From the NCBI GenBank assembly GCA_963772335.1, contig CAVYXF010000004.1, forward strand, positions 124,001 to 188,000: 64,000 nucleotides of DNA, written 5' to 3'. Numbering within the stretch: position 1 is the stretch's first letter; every line of letters starts with the position of its first letter. Positions 51,866 to 59,906 of the stretch are shown one piece after another. Under the pieces are notes generated by a model, which was given only the letters and a program-made list of their open reading frames with translations, made no database searches and was not told the DNA's origin. This DNA comes from CAVYXF01 sp963772335 (GTDB taxonomy: Bacteria > Pseudomonadota > Alphaproteobacteria > Rhizobiales > Rhodomicrobiaceae). The position numbers were made by a program, and so were the translations under genes.

Positions 51866-52573
51866 ATGAGAATGAGGTGGACGAGAATTGGCTGGCGTAA
51901 GTGTGCGCTGTTGGCGCTCGCAGTTTTATTGGCCTTGCCCGGCACAAGTGAGGCGCGACGCCAGGGACAGGGTAATGGCGATGAGCCCGGTGCATTCGAC
52001 TATTACGCCCTGACCTTGTCCTGGTCGCCGACCTATTGCGCCGATCTCGGCCGGCGCGATGGCGGCCCCCAATGCAATGGCCCGCGGCCTTATGCATTCG
52101 TGCTTCACGGGCTATGGCCGCAACGTGCTAAAGGCTGGCCCGAATTCTGTGACACCGGCGGACGGCCTTGGGTGCCTCAGCGCACGATCGACGATATGCT
52201 CGACATCATGCCGAGCCGGCAGCTGATCATCCACGAGTATAAGAAGCACGGCACCTGCAGCGGGCTCTCGGCAGAGCGCTATTTCGACACGGCGCGCAAG
52301 CTCTACACCAGCATCAAAATCCCGGAGCGCTATCAGCTACCGCAGCGTCCGTTGCGGCTGTCCCCCGGCGAAGTGGTCAGCGACTTCCTTGCGGCCAACC
52401 CTGGCCTGAAGCCAGAAATGATCAGCATTGCCTGCGACGACCGCCTGCAGGAATTGCGCATCTGTTTTGGCCGGGACCTCCGGCCGAGCCGCTGCGGCAG
52501 CAACGAGACAGCGCGCAAGCTCTGCTCACGGGACGCCGTAACTCTACCGCCGGTCCGCCAAGGCCGTTTTTAG
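51866..52573 (+). CDS. Secreted ribonuclease T2
   Basis: A 235-residue RNase T2 with a signal peptide (about residues 1-30). Both active-site segments are intact: CAS I FVLHGLWP (78-85, His81) and CAS II HEYKKHGTC (123-131, Glu124, His128). Several cysteines (Cys58, Cys70, Cys95, Cys131 and C-terminal ones) should form the usual disulfides. The enzyme cleaves single-stranded RNA through 2',3'-cyclic phosphates and would work in the periplasm, as RNase I does in enterics, or outside the cell. Confidence 0.95.
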   Translation: MRMRWTRIGWRKCALLALAVLLALPGTSEARRQGQGNGDEPGAFDYYALTLSWSPTYCADLGRRDGGPQCNGPRPYAFVLHGLWPQRAKGWPEFCDTGGRPWVPQRTIDDMLDIMPSRQLIIHEYKKHGTCSGLSAERYFDTARKLYTSIKIPERYQLPQRPLRLSPGEVVSDFLAANPGLKPEMISIACDDRLQELRICFGRDLRPSRCGSNETARKLCSRDAVTLPPVRQGRF

Positions 52574-52583
52574 GAGGGTCGGC

Positions 52584-52763
52584 TTATTCGGTGGAGGCGG
52601 TCCGCCAAGACGAATTCACATCGTGAACCAGGAGCTCATCGAGGCCAGCCTGAATGTCGACTAGGCTGGCCCGCACGGTATCGAAGAAGAAGGTCGTGCT
52701 GAAATGGCTCTGATAAGCCATCCAGACAAGACAAAGCGCAAGAAGTGACGCGCGCGGAATCAT
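52584..52763 (-). CDS. Small membrane-anchored protein, 59 residues, candidate stress gene
   Basis: ATG at 52763 follows GTGGGGGC and opens a 59-residue frame with a hydrophobic N-terminal helix (PRASLLALCLVWMAYQ) and an acidic, soluble C-terminal part (VDIQAGLDELLVHDVNS). The same frame extends up to a TTG at 52841. A sequence matching the sigma-EcfG promoter exactly (52873-52897) is correctly placed upstream, which is the main support. It converges on the RNase T2 gene, with ten bases between stop codons. No family recognised. Confidence 0.45.
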   Translation of the reverse strand: MIPRASLLALCLVWMAYQSHFSTTFFFDTVRASLVDIQAGLDELLVHDVNSSWRTASTE

Positions 52764-52872
52764 GGAAGCCCCCACGAAGAGTTCGTTCACCGGCCGGAAA
52801 TCAAGATGATTGAAGAAGCGGCAACGCCGCTCGCCGGACAATACAGTGTCTCGGTTAATCGTCTGTAGAATG

Positions 52873-52897
52873 AACGTCTAAAATAGTTGGCAGTTCC
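52873..52897 (-). promoter_or_regulatory. Sigma-EcfG (general stress) promoter candidate
   Basis: Minus strand: GGAAC (52897-52893), 16-base spacer, CGTT (52876-52873), which is the full consensus recognised by EcfG sigma factors in alphaproteobacteria. Transcription would start near 52866, about 100 bases before the ATG at 52763. By simple arithmetic about one such match is expected by chance in 64 kb on two strands, so position is the argument. Confidence 0.5.
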
Positions 52898-52998
52898 GCT
52901 AAAATTCGTAGCGGTGCAATCTTTCGCTTGATTTATTGTGGAGATTGTGGATGACGACCAGGCCCGCCGGGCTGTCGTTCCGCCTCCCGGAGGAGGGT

Positions 52999-53035
52999 GG
53001 CCGGATCCCGATGGGGGCTAGGATCCGGCCTTTTT
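52999..53035 (+). terminator. Rho-independent terminator without an assigned gene
   Basis: A perfect 10-base stem GGCCGGATCC / GGATCCGGCC (52999-53008, 53021-53030) with a 12-base loop is followed by five T. It points right. The nearest plus-strand gene, RNase T2, ends 425 bases earlier. The stretch before it contains another possible hairpin (CCTCCCGGAGGAGG, 52984-52997). It may end a read-through RNase T2 transcript or a small RNA. Confidence 0.7.
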
Positions 53036-53504
53036 GGGCACTAGAGAGGGAGAGGACTGGTGAGGGAAGCGCCAGGTGATCAGCTCAGCAACTTCCTACC
53101 TGTCCTGTTACGCAACGCCACGCTTACAAAGCTCTTGTGCAGCGGCCCGCCTGAGCCGGGATCGGGCCAGAGCCGAAGCAGGGAAATTTCATCTCCACCG
53201 TCCGACCGCTCACTACAACTACAACGTGTTATAAGAAAATGCAACTCCCTTAGATTGTGATTTTGCGTTTTTTGGAACTTTCTGTGAATAATGCGCAGCG
53301 GGCAGGCAATACGGCGGGAGTGATATCGCTTCGAGCAACAGCTCGGCTGTTGCGTCGGGCGGGCGAGGCTGTCATGGCGGCCGCGGTGCCTCCTGCTCGA
53401 CACGCCGGTGGATCACGGGAGAGATGGTCACGCTGGTAGCGGGCAGCATCTCCGCTTGCTGAGAAGCGGGGTGACTGAAGCCATCCTGCCGCCGGGGAGA
53501 TGCC
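53036..53504. other. Intergenic region without recognised gene
   Basis: No frame here has a ribosome-binding site and protein-like composition. Seen: an AT-rich patch at 53215-53295 and a perfect 8-base hairpin GCAACAGC-TCG-GCTGTTGC at 53335-53353. The right end is the 3' flank of mtnA, where no terminator with a T run is visible. Confidence 0.5.
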
Positions 53505-54596
53505 CTATACGCTCTTGCGCTCGGGATAGAGAGTGCGCAGCCCATCCTCCGAAGCTGGGCAGACCCCGCGTTCGGTGATGAAACCGGTGATCAACCGTGC
53601 CGGCGTGACATCGAAAGCCGGGTTGGCGGCGGTGCTGCCGGGCGCCGCGATGTCGACGGTCACGACTTTGCCGGTGGCGGTGCGGCCGGTCATGCGCGTC
53701 ACCTCCTCGGCGCCGCGCTCCTCGATGGGGATGCCGCTTCCCGCCGCAAGCGTCCAGTCGATGGTGGAATGCGGGATGGCGACATAGAACGGCACGTCGT
53801 TGTCTTTGGCCGCGAGTGCCTTCAGATAGGTCCCGATCTTGTTCGCTGCATCGCCATTGGCAGCCACGCGATCGGCGCCGACGATACACAGATCGACCTT
53901 GCCATGCTGCATGAGATGCCCGCCGGCATTGTCAGCGATGATGGTATGCGGCACGCCGTGCGCGCCGAGCTCATAGGCGGTGAGCGCCGCTCCCTGATTG
54001 CGCGGGCGGGTTTCATCGACCCAGACATGAACGGGCAAGCCCTCATCATGGGCCTGATAGATCGGCGACAGAGCCGTGCCCCAATCGACGGTCGCCAGCC
54101 AGCCCGCATTGCAGTGCGTGAGCACATTAACGGGGCCGCCGTCCCTGCGCTCGGCATGTTGGCGGAGCAAGGTCGCTCCGCTCGCGCCGATCCGCCGGTT
54201 GGTCTCGACATCCTCATCGCAAATCACTGCAGCCTTTGCGAACGCCGCTGCAGCGCGGTCGGCGGGACGAAGCGGCCGGACGGTACGGTCCATCTCGTCA
54301 AGAGCCCAGCGCAGATTGACCGCGGTCGGGCGCGTTGCGGCAAGCTGTTCCAGCACGGCATCGAGCGCCGCATCGCTTGCGTCCTCACGGACGGCGAGCG
54401 CCACGCCATAAGCGGCCGTCGCTCCGATCAGCGGCGCGCCGCGCACCTGCATGGTGACGATAGCGTGGGCAACCGCATCAACATCTGCCAGCCGCACAGT
54501 TTCGAAGCGATGCGGCAGACGCGTCTGATCGATGATTTCGACCATGCCGTCGTCGGCAATCCAGATGGTGCGGTAGTGGGCTCCGTTGATCTTCAT
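53505..54596 (-). CDS. mtnA: S-methyl-5-thioribose-1-phosphate isomerase
   Basis: A 363-residue enzyme of methionine salvage that isomerises 5-methylthioribose 1-phosphate to the ribulose form. Catalytic Cys162 (LTHCNAGWLAT) and Asp242 (VGADRVAANGDAANKIGTY) are present, with the phosphate-contact RGAPLIGATAAYG near 52-64. The same fold is found in eIF2B subunits, but the catalytic pair identifies MtnA. The other salvage genes are not nearby. It follows the TRAP transporter genes on the same strand with 114 bases between, so a link with that transporter is possible but not shown. Confidence 0.95.
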   Translation of the reverse strand: MKINGAHYRTIWIADDGMVEIIDQTRLPHRFETVRLADVDAVAHAIVTMQVRGAPLIGATAAYGVALAVREDASDAALDAVLEQLAATRPTAVNLRWALDEMDRTVRPLRPADRAAAAFAKAAVICDEDVETNRRIGASGATLLRQHAERRDGGPVNVLTHCNAGWLATVDWGTALSPIYQAHDEGLPVHVWVDETRPRNQGAALTAYELGAHGVPHTIIADNAGGHLMQHGKVDLCIVGADRVAANGDAANKIGTYLKALAAKDNDVPFYVAIPHSTIDWTLAAGSGIPIEERGAEEVTRMTGRTATGKVVTVDIAAPGSTAANPAFDVTPARLITGFITERGVCPASEDGLRTLYPERKSV

Positions 54597-54710
54597 GTCA
54601 GGCGGCCGGTCCTTTGTCGTGCTTGAGGCTGCAGCTGAGCCCTAACATGGCCTTGCAACATCTGAAGTCCAGACGTTTTCTTCGTTCGAGCCAACTTTAC
54701 CAGTTGGACT

Positions 54711-56624
54711 TTAATTGAAGCGCGGCGGCTGCGGAACATCGGTTGGTTGCGGCGGCGGCGATGGCTGTGCTCCAGCTGCCGGTCCGAGAGGCGTACCCCC
54801 TCCCAATCCAGGCGGCGGACCTGGGCTCGGCGCGCTGTTGTCTGTGCCTTGAGGCGGGGTGCCGGAGTTCGGCGCATTCGACGGGGCACCGCCGGGCGGT
54901 GCACTGAAATTAGGGCCGGTCGACGGGGCGCCGCCGGGCGGCGTGCCAAAGTTCGGCCCTGAGCTGACCCCGCCGGGCGGCGCGCCAAAATTCGGGGCCG
55001 GCCCGAAATTGGGCTGAGTGCCTCCGCCCCCAGATGGGAGCTGGAGCTTGAACTTCGAGGGATCGATGGTCGGGCCGCTGCCTTTGTAATGTGTGACCAT
55101 TTGCGGAAAGGCGATGGTGAGCCCCACCATAATCACCTGGATCAAAACGAAGGGGATAGCGCCCCAATAGATTTGGCCGGTGGTGACCGGCTGCATCCGC
55201 CGGCCGGTGACCTTATCGACATATGGCTCCTTCGGCGCCACCGATCTCAGATAGAACAGCGCAAAGCCGAAGGGCGGGTGCATGAAGCTGGTCTGCAGGT
55301 TCACGCCGAGCAGCACGCCGAACCAGATCAGATCGATGCCGAGCTTGTCGGCAACCGGGGCGAGCAGCGGCACGACGATGAAGGCCAGCTCAAAAAAGTC
55401 GAGGAAGAACGCCAGGAAGAAAACCAGGAAGTTCACCACCACCAGGAAGCCAACCTGGCCGCCAGGAAGATTGAGCAGCAGCTCTTCTACCCATCGATGG
55501 CCGTTCACGCCGTAGAAGGTCAGCGAGAACACGCGTGCGCCGATCAGGATGAAAACCACGAAGCAGGACAGCTTGGTCGTCGAGTCGAGCGCCTGGCGCA
55601 GCAGGCTGTAATTCAGGCGGCCCTTAAACAGCGCCAGGAGAAGCGCGCCTACCGCGCCCATTGCTCCGCCTTCGGTCGGGGTGGCGATGCCGAGGAAAAT
55701 CGTGCCGAGCACCAGGAAGATCAGTGCGAGAGGCGGCATCAGCACGATGATTACCTGCTGCGCGAGACGCGACAGCAATTTCAGATTGAAAAGGCCGTTG
55801 GCGACGGCGATCCCATAGGCGGCGAGTGCCGCCGCAATGGCAATCCAAATGCCTTCATTTCCGACCGGCTCGCCCTGGCTGGCGAACTCGACAATGACAA
55901 AGCCAAGGCCGACCGAGACGATTATCGCAGCGAACAGCGACAGGACACCCGCGCCCAGCGTGCGCGCTTCAGCGGGCAGAGCCGGTGCTGCCGCCGGATA
56001 AACGTTGCTGATGATAGCGACGTAGCCCATATAGAGGCCGGTGAGCACCAGGCCGGGAATAAAGGCGCCGGTATACATATCACCGACTGAGCGTCCGAGC
56101 TGGTCGGCCATGATGATCAGCACCAGCGAAGGCGGGATGATTTGCGCCAGCGTTCCGGAGGCGGCGATCACACCCGTGGCGACGCGGCGGTCATAGCCAT
56201 AGCGTAGCATGATCGGCAACGAAATTAGCCCCATGGCGATCACCGAGGCCGCCACGACACCCGTCGTCGCTGCGAGAAGTGCGCCGACCAGCACTACCGC
56301 GTAGGCAAGCCCCCCTCGCACCGGGCCAAAGAGCTGGCCGACAGTGTCGAGCAGGTCCTCCGCCATGCCGGATCGCTCCAGGATCAGCCCCATGAAGGTA
56401 AAGAAAGGAATAGCGAGCAACGTGTCGTTGCTCATGATGCCGAAGAGGCGCTCCGGCAGTGCCTGGAGAAAAGTGGGATGGAACAGGCCCAGCTCGATGC
56501 CGATCACTGCAAAGGCGAGACCATTGGCAGCGAGGGCGAAGGCAACAGGATAGCCGAGCAGCAGCAGCACGATCAATGTGAAGAACATGATCGGCGCCAT
56601 ATTGTGTATGACAAACTCGATCAT
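54711..56624 (-). CDS. dctM: TRAP transporter large permease (DctM) with Pro/Gly-rich C-terminal tail
   Basis: A 637-residue TRAP large membrane subunit of the long type found with TakP-like binding proteins. About 12-14 membrane helices run through residues 1-520, with family segments such as FMGLILERSGMAEDLL and PTEGGAMGAVGALLL. The last 110 residues (from about 528) are a soluble low-complexity tail with four imperfect 13-14-residue repeats of the type GTPPGGAPSTGPNF, then PSPPPQPTDVPQPPRFN at the end. Such a tail is not part of the DctM family. The ATG overlaps the dctQ stop (ATGA). Confidence 0.93.
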   Translation of the reverse strand: MIEFVIHNMAPIMFFTLIVLLLLGYPVAFALAANGLAFAVIGIELGLFHPTFLQALPERLFGIMSNDTLLAIPFFTFMGLILERSGMAEDLLDTVGQLFGPVRGGLAYAVVLVGALLAATTGVVAASVIAMGLISLPIMLRYGYDRRVATGVIAASGTLAQIIPPSLVLIIMADQLGRSVGDMYTGAFIPGLVLTGLYMGYVAIISNVYPAAAPALPAEARTLGAGVLSLFAAIIVSVGLGFVIVEFASQGEPVGNEGIWIAIAAALAAYGIAVANGLFNLKLLSRLAQQVIIVLMPPLALIFLVLGTIFLGIATPTEGGAMGAVGALLLALFKGRLNYSLLRQALDSTTKLSCFVVFILIGARVFSLTFYGVNGHRWVEELLLNLPGGQVGFLVVVNFLVFFLAFFLDFFELAFIVVPLLAPVADKLGIDLIWFGVLLGVNLQTSFMHPPFGFALFYLRSVAPKEPYVDKVTGRRMQPVTTGQIYWGAIPFVLIQVIMVGLTIAFPQMVTHYKGSGPTIDPSKFKLQLPSGGGGTQPNFGPAPNFGAPPGGVSSGPNFGTPPGGAPSTGPNFSAPPGGAPSNAPNSGTPPQGTDNSAPSPGPPPGLGGGTPLGPAAGAQPSPPPQPTDVPQPPRFN

Positions 56625-57202
56625 GGCTTGTGCTCCATCCCGTCGATGGTGAGCAGCTCGGCCTCATGCTCGGCCTGGCTGCCGATATGGGGATCGGGAA
56701 TGATGCCGCGCATAACGGCGATGCGCTTGATGATCTCCGACACCGCCTGCATGGCGAGCAACAGAAAGCCCGCGAGAACGAGAGCCTTCGCCGGCCAGAC
56801 GATCAGGCCGCCAGCGTTGGGGGAGTATTCCTGCTGCTGATAGGAGGTCAGGACGAAGGGGATCGCGTGATAGATCATCAGCACGACGAACGGCGTCAGC
56901 ATGAAGATATGGCCGAGGAGGTCGATCCAGTTCCGCACAGACTTCGGCAGCGCCGAGGAGACGACATCAATGCGGATGTGGTCGTCGCGCTGCAGCGTAT
57001 AGCTCGCCGCGAGCAAGAAAACCGCGCTGAACAGATACCATTGCAGCTCCAACCAGGCGTTGGAGCTGATATCGAAGGCCTTGCGCATTATGGCATTGCC
57101 GGCGCTGATCAGCACTGCGGCGAGAATTAGCCAGGACACCGCGTGACCAATCCCCACGGTGATCCTGTCGATCGCCGCGCTCAGGCGAAGCAAAGACTGC
57201 AT
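56621..57202 (-). CDS. dctQ: TRAP transporter small permease (DctQ)
   Basis: A 193-residue four-helix membrane subunit. Spans lie at about residues 15-37, 50-70, 90-112 and 135-155; the DctQ pattern is RKAFDISSNAWLELQWYLFS followed by RDDHIRIDVV. ATG at 57202 has AAGGGG upstream; the longer frame to 57235 is not needed. It lies between dctP and dctM. Confidence 0.94.
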   Translation of the reverse strand: MQSLLRLSAAIDRITVGIGHAVSWLILAAVLISAGNAIMRKAFDISSNAWLELQWYLFSAVFLLAASYTLQRDDHIRIDVVSSALPKSVRNWIDLLGHIFMLTPFVVLMIYHAIPFVLTSYQQQEYSPNAGGLIVWPAKALVLAGFLLLAMQAVSEIIKRIAVMRGIIPDPHIGSQAEHEAELLTIDGMEHKP

Positions 57203-57272
57203 CGGACGCCCCTTTGTGAAAGAGCGCCGGCCCAAAGCCGGCGCTCCCTTGCGGAACCGGGATGGGCGGCGT

Positions 57273-58373
57273 TTAGCCGAGCTTGCCGTTGCGCTGCTGC
57301 GCCATCATGTAGCTGTCATAGGTGAAGTCTGCGATCTGCGCCCACAGGAACGCATCCTTCCGATACGCCATCATGCTGTCGTAGATTTTCTTGAACTTCG
57401 CGTTGCTGGCCGTCAGCTCCGAATAGGTGCCCTGCGCGGCATCCCAACAAGCGTTCAGGATCTCCTGGGAGAACGGCCGGAGCTGAGCCCCTTTGGAGTA
57501 GAGGCTGCGGACAGCGGTCGGGTTTACCCAGTCGTACTTCGCCAGCATATCGCAATTGGCAGCTTCGGCGGCCGCGACTGCAACGCTCTTATAGGCGGCT
57601 GGGAGCTCGGCCCATTTCGCCTTATTGAAGAATAGGTGCAGCATAGCCCCACCTTCCCAGAAGCCCGGATAGTAGTAGTAGGGGGCAACCTTGTAGAAGC
57701 CGAGCTTCTCGTCGTCATAAGGCCCGACCCATTCGGTGGCGTCAATCGTCCCCTTTTCCAGTGCCGGATAGATGTCACCGCCCGGGATCTGCTGCGGCAC
57801 CAGGCCGATTTTGGCAAGCACCGCGCCGCCGAAACCGCCGATGCGCATTTTCAGGCCTTTGAAATCGGCGGGGGTGTTGATCTCCTTGCGGAACCAGCCG
57901 CCCATCTGTGCGCCGGTATTGCCGCAGGGCACCGCGTAGATATTGTAACCGTCGTAGAACTCGTTGAGCAGGTCGGTGCCGCCGCCATAGTAACACCAGG
58001 CATTCTGCTGCCGGGGATTGAGGCCGAAGGGAATGGCCGTTCCGAGGGCGAAGGTCGGGTCCTTGCCCCAGAAATAGTAGCTGGCGGTGTGGCAGCACTC
58101 CACCGTGCCGTTGCTGACCGCGTCGGCAGCGCCGGGACCAGGGAGGATTTCGCCAGCGGCGAACACCTGGATCTGGAATTTGTTGTCGGTGGCGCCGGCC
58201 ACATATTTCGAGAAGGTCTCCGCGGCGCCATAAATAGTGTCGAGGGATTTCGGGAAACTGGAGGTCAGGCGCCACCTGATCTCGGGTTGGCTCTGTGCAA
58301 TTGCAGGCGTTGCAAGAGCTGCCGTGGCTGCACCGGCGATGCCGGCGTGTTTGAGAAATGCTCGTCTGTGCAT
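57273..58373 (-). CDS. dctP: TRAP transporter substrate-binding protein (DctP, TakP-like)
   Basis: A 366-residue periplasmic binding protein with a Tat-like leader (HRRAFLKHAGIAGAA) cut near residue 26. The lobes contain the organic-acid-binding Arg in LKMRIGGFGG and the TakP-group segment ALEKGTIDATEWVGPYDDEKLGFYK. TakP proteins bind 2-oxoacids such as pyruvate with a sodium ion; the ligand of this one is not determined. It is the first gene of the dctPQM operon and has a strong GGGAGG site. Confidence 0.94.
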   Translation of the reverse strand: MHRRAFLKHAGIAGAATAALATPAIAQSQPEIRWRLTSSFPKSLDTIYGAAETFSKYVAGATDNKFQIQVFAAGEILPGPGAADAVSNGTVECCHTASYYFWGKDPTFALGTAIPFGLNPRQQNAWCYYGGGTDLLNEFYDGYNIYAVPCGNTGAQMGGWFRKEINTPADFKGLKMRIGGFGGAVLAKIGLVPQQIPGGDIYPALEKGTIDATEWVGPYDDEKLGFYKVAPYYYYPGFWEGGAMLHLFFNKAKWAELPAAYKSVAVAAAEAANCDMLAKYDWVNPTAVRSLYSKGAQLRPFSQEILNACWDAAQGTYSELTASNAKFKKIYDSMMAYRKDAFLWAQIADFTYDSYMMAQQRNGKLG

Positions 58374-58728
58374 GTCATCCTCCCTAACGGTGAGCGGCTT
58401 TTTGTGAGGGTAGCGACTAAAAGTAAAGCTATCAAAAGGTTGTGCTCGCGATTTGCCGCCTTCTATGCTTTCTGGTGGCCTTCCAGACCAAATACCCCTT
58501 GCCGCTATGCTCGGCTCTGCATCAGGTTGCCGCGCCCGGCTGTGAGGCGCAACACAATCTTCTTGTCAGTCCCTCGATGCTCCTGCCGGCCGGAGCGTAA
58601 GGCTGCGCTCAAGCTTCAGCGGTGGATAGCTTTCTACAAAATTTTACCGCTCCGGTAAGCACTTTACCAATCATCGCCACATTGCGGAGCTAGGACGTGG
58701 AAGGTTTTGTCTCGCGTCGGAGGAGCAT
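58374..58728. other. Divergent promoter region, dctP and 58729 gene
   Basis: 355 bases without a coding frame. It holds the RBS of both flanking genes (GGGAGG before dctP; GGAGGAG before ATG 58729). I recognise no operator or promoter consensus. Confidence 0.5.
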
Positions 58729-59769
58729 ATGACGAAGGTGTCATGGAAGCGCATTCTGCAGCGCGCCGGCAATGATTTCCCAGATCATGACCTTCCGACT
58801 GCCGAACGCGCCGAAGTTCATGCTCTTCACCGCGGAAGCCCGCGGGCCATCCACAGTGCTGATGCGCAAAATAAGGTTGCTGGCGAGCTGGAGAACGAAC
58901 TGCGGCGCGCTCTGCAGCAGGCGCAAGATCCCGCCGTGGCAGATCAGCATCGACCTGCCCACGACCCCAGGTTCACGCTAGAAGAGCTGAAGCACATTCA
59001 GCGGCCCCTGGTTCCTTTGGCCCGCTCCGTCGCGCCGCAGGCGAAACGGCGTGGCGGAGCTGCGCGCAATATCATGGCGGTCTCGTTGTCGGCGGCCGTG
59101 GTTGGCTTTGCCATTCAGCAGTTCGGCGAAAACTTGCGTGGCTCCGGTGGTGGCGGAGGAGGGGGCGGGCAGCAGCGGTCCGAAAGCCCGTCGGCGATGG
59201 CGACAATGAGCGCCAAGGAGCGGACAAAGCTGGTGCAGACCGGCTATGCGATCCAACCTCTGATCCAGCCCGGCAATCAGATCGATCTCGCTCCCGTAGA
59301 GAAACATGCCCCATCGCTCGTCGGCGATGAGAAAGCGTCCGGGCGCGATGAAAGCGCCGCCGCTGCGGCGGCCACTTTCAAGCGGGATGTGGAGGAAGCG
59401 GTCAAGCTGTTCGACACGAAGCAAGTGCCAATTTCCGAGGCACCCATTGCCGTTCCGGTGCCGGCGACGGCCACGCCCGCCGCTGTCGTGCCTCAGCTTA
59501 TCCGCGCAGATCCGCGACTGACGGCCGATGACGAGGACAAGCTCCTCCAGCGCGCAAGCGGGCTGTTGAAGCAAGGCGACGTGACCGGCGCCCGCCTGCT
59601 GTTCGAGCATCTCGCCTATCGCGGCAGTGCCCTCGGTGCCTTCGCCCTCGCGCAAAGCTATGACGCGCGTTATCTGGAGAAGCTCTACGTACGGGGCCTC
59701 GCCGCCGACCAGACCAAGGCCGATTTTTGGTACCGCCGGGCCGCAGAGCTCGGCAAGGCTTCCCGCTAA
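58729..59769 (+). CDS. Uncharacterised membrane protein with Gly-rich linker and Sel1/TPR-like C-terminus
   Basis: A 346-residue protein not assigned to a named family. Residues 1-110 are charged and soluble (AELENELRRALQQAQDP). One membrane helix follows (NIMAVSLSAAVVGFAIQQF, about 114-132), then a Gly-rich stretch (RGSGGGGGGGGQQ), an Ala/Pro-rich linker to about residue 260, and a C-terminal helical repeat unit (LLQRASGLLKQGDVTGARLLFEHLAYRGSALGAFALAQSYD), which is like the Sel1/TPR units that follow similar linkers in rhizobial exported proteins. It could be an inner-membrane protein with a periplasmic TPR module. It stands alone, divergent from dctP. Confidence 0.82.
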   Translation: MTKVSWKRILQRAGNDFPDHDLPTAERAEVHALHRGSPRAIHSADAQNKVAGELENELRRALQQAQDPAVADQHRPAHDPRFTLEELKHIQRPLVPLARSVAPQAKRRGGAARNIMAVSLSAAVVGFAIQQFGENLRGSGGGGGGGGQQRSESPSAMATMSAKERTKLVQTGYAIQPLIQPGNQIDLAPVEKHAPSLVGDEKASGRDESAAAAAATFKRDVEEAVKLFDTKQVPISEAPIAVPVPATATPAAVVPQLIRADPRLTADDEDKLLQRASGLLKQGDVTGARLLFEHLAYRGSALGAFALAQSYDARYLEKLYVRGLAADQTKADFWYRRAAELGKASR

Positions 59770-59906
59770 AGCGGCAGGCGAGCGCCGCCGCGTCTTGAAG
59801 GTCGGCTCAGAATCGTTGTCGGCCGTCCCGCTCTTTGTGCCTTTCCCGTTGATCGTCTCGCGTTCCTCGCTTAACTCCCGTGCACGATAGATAAAGGAGA
59901 CAATCC

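Noticed and set aside
53335..53353. Perfect 8-base hairpin in the gap before mtnA
   Set aside because: No T run and no adjacent gene end; recorded in the intergenic entry only.
55089..56090. Plus-strand open frame of 333 codons, very rich in His, Gln and Glu
   Set aside because: Antisense to dctM; composition reflects the complement of hydrophobic codons.
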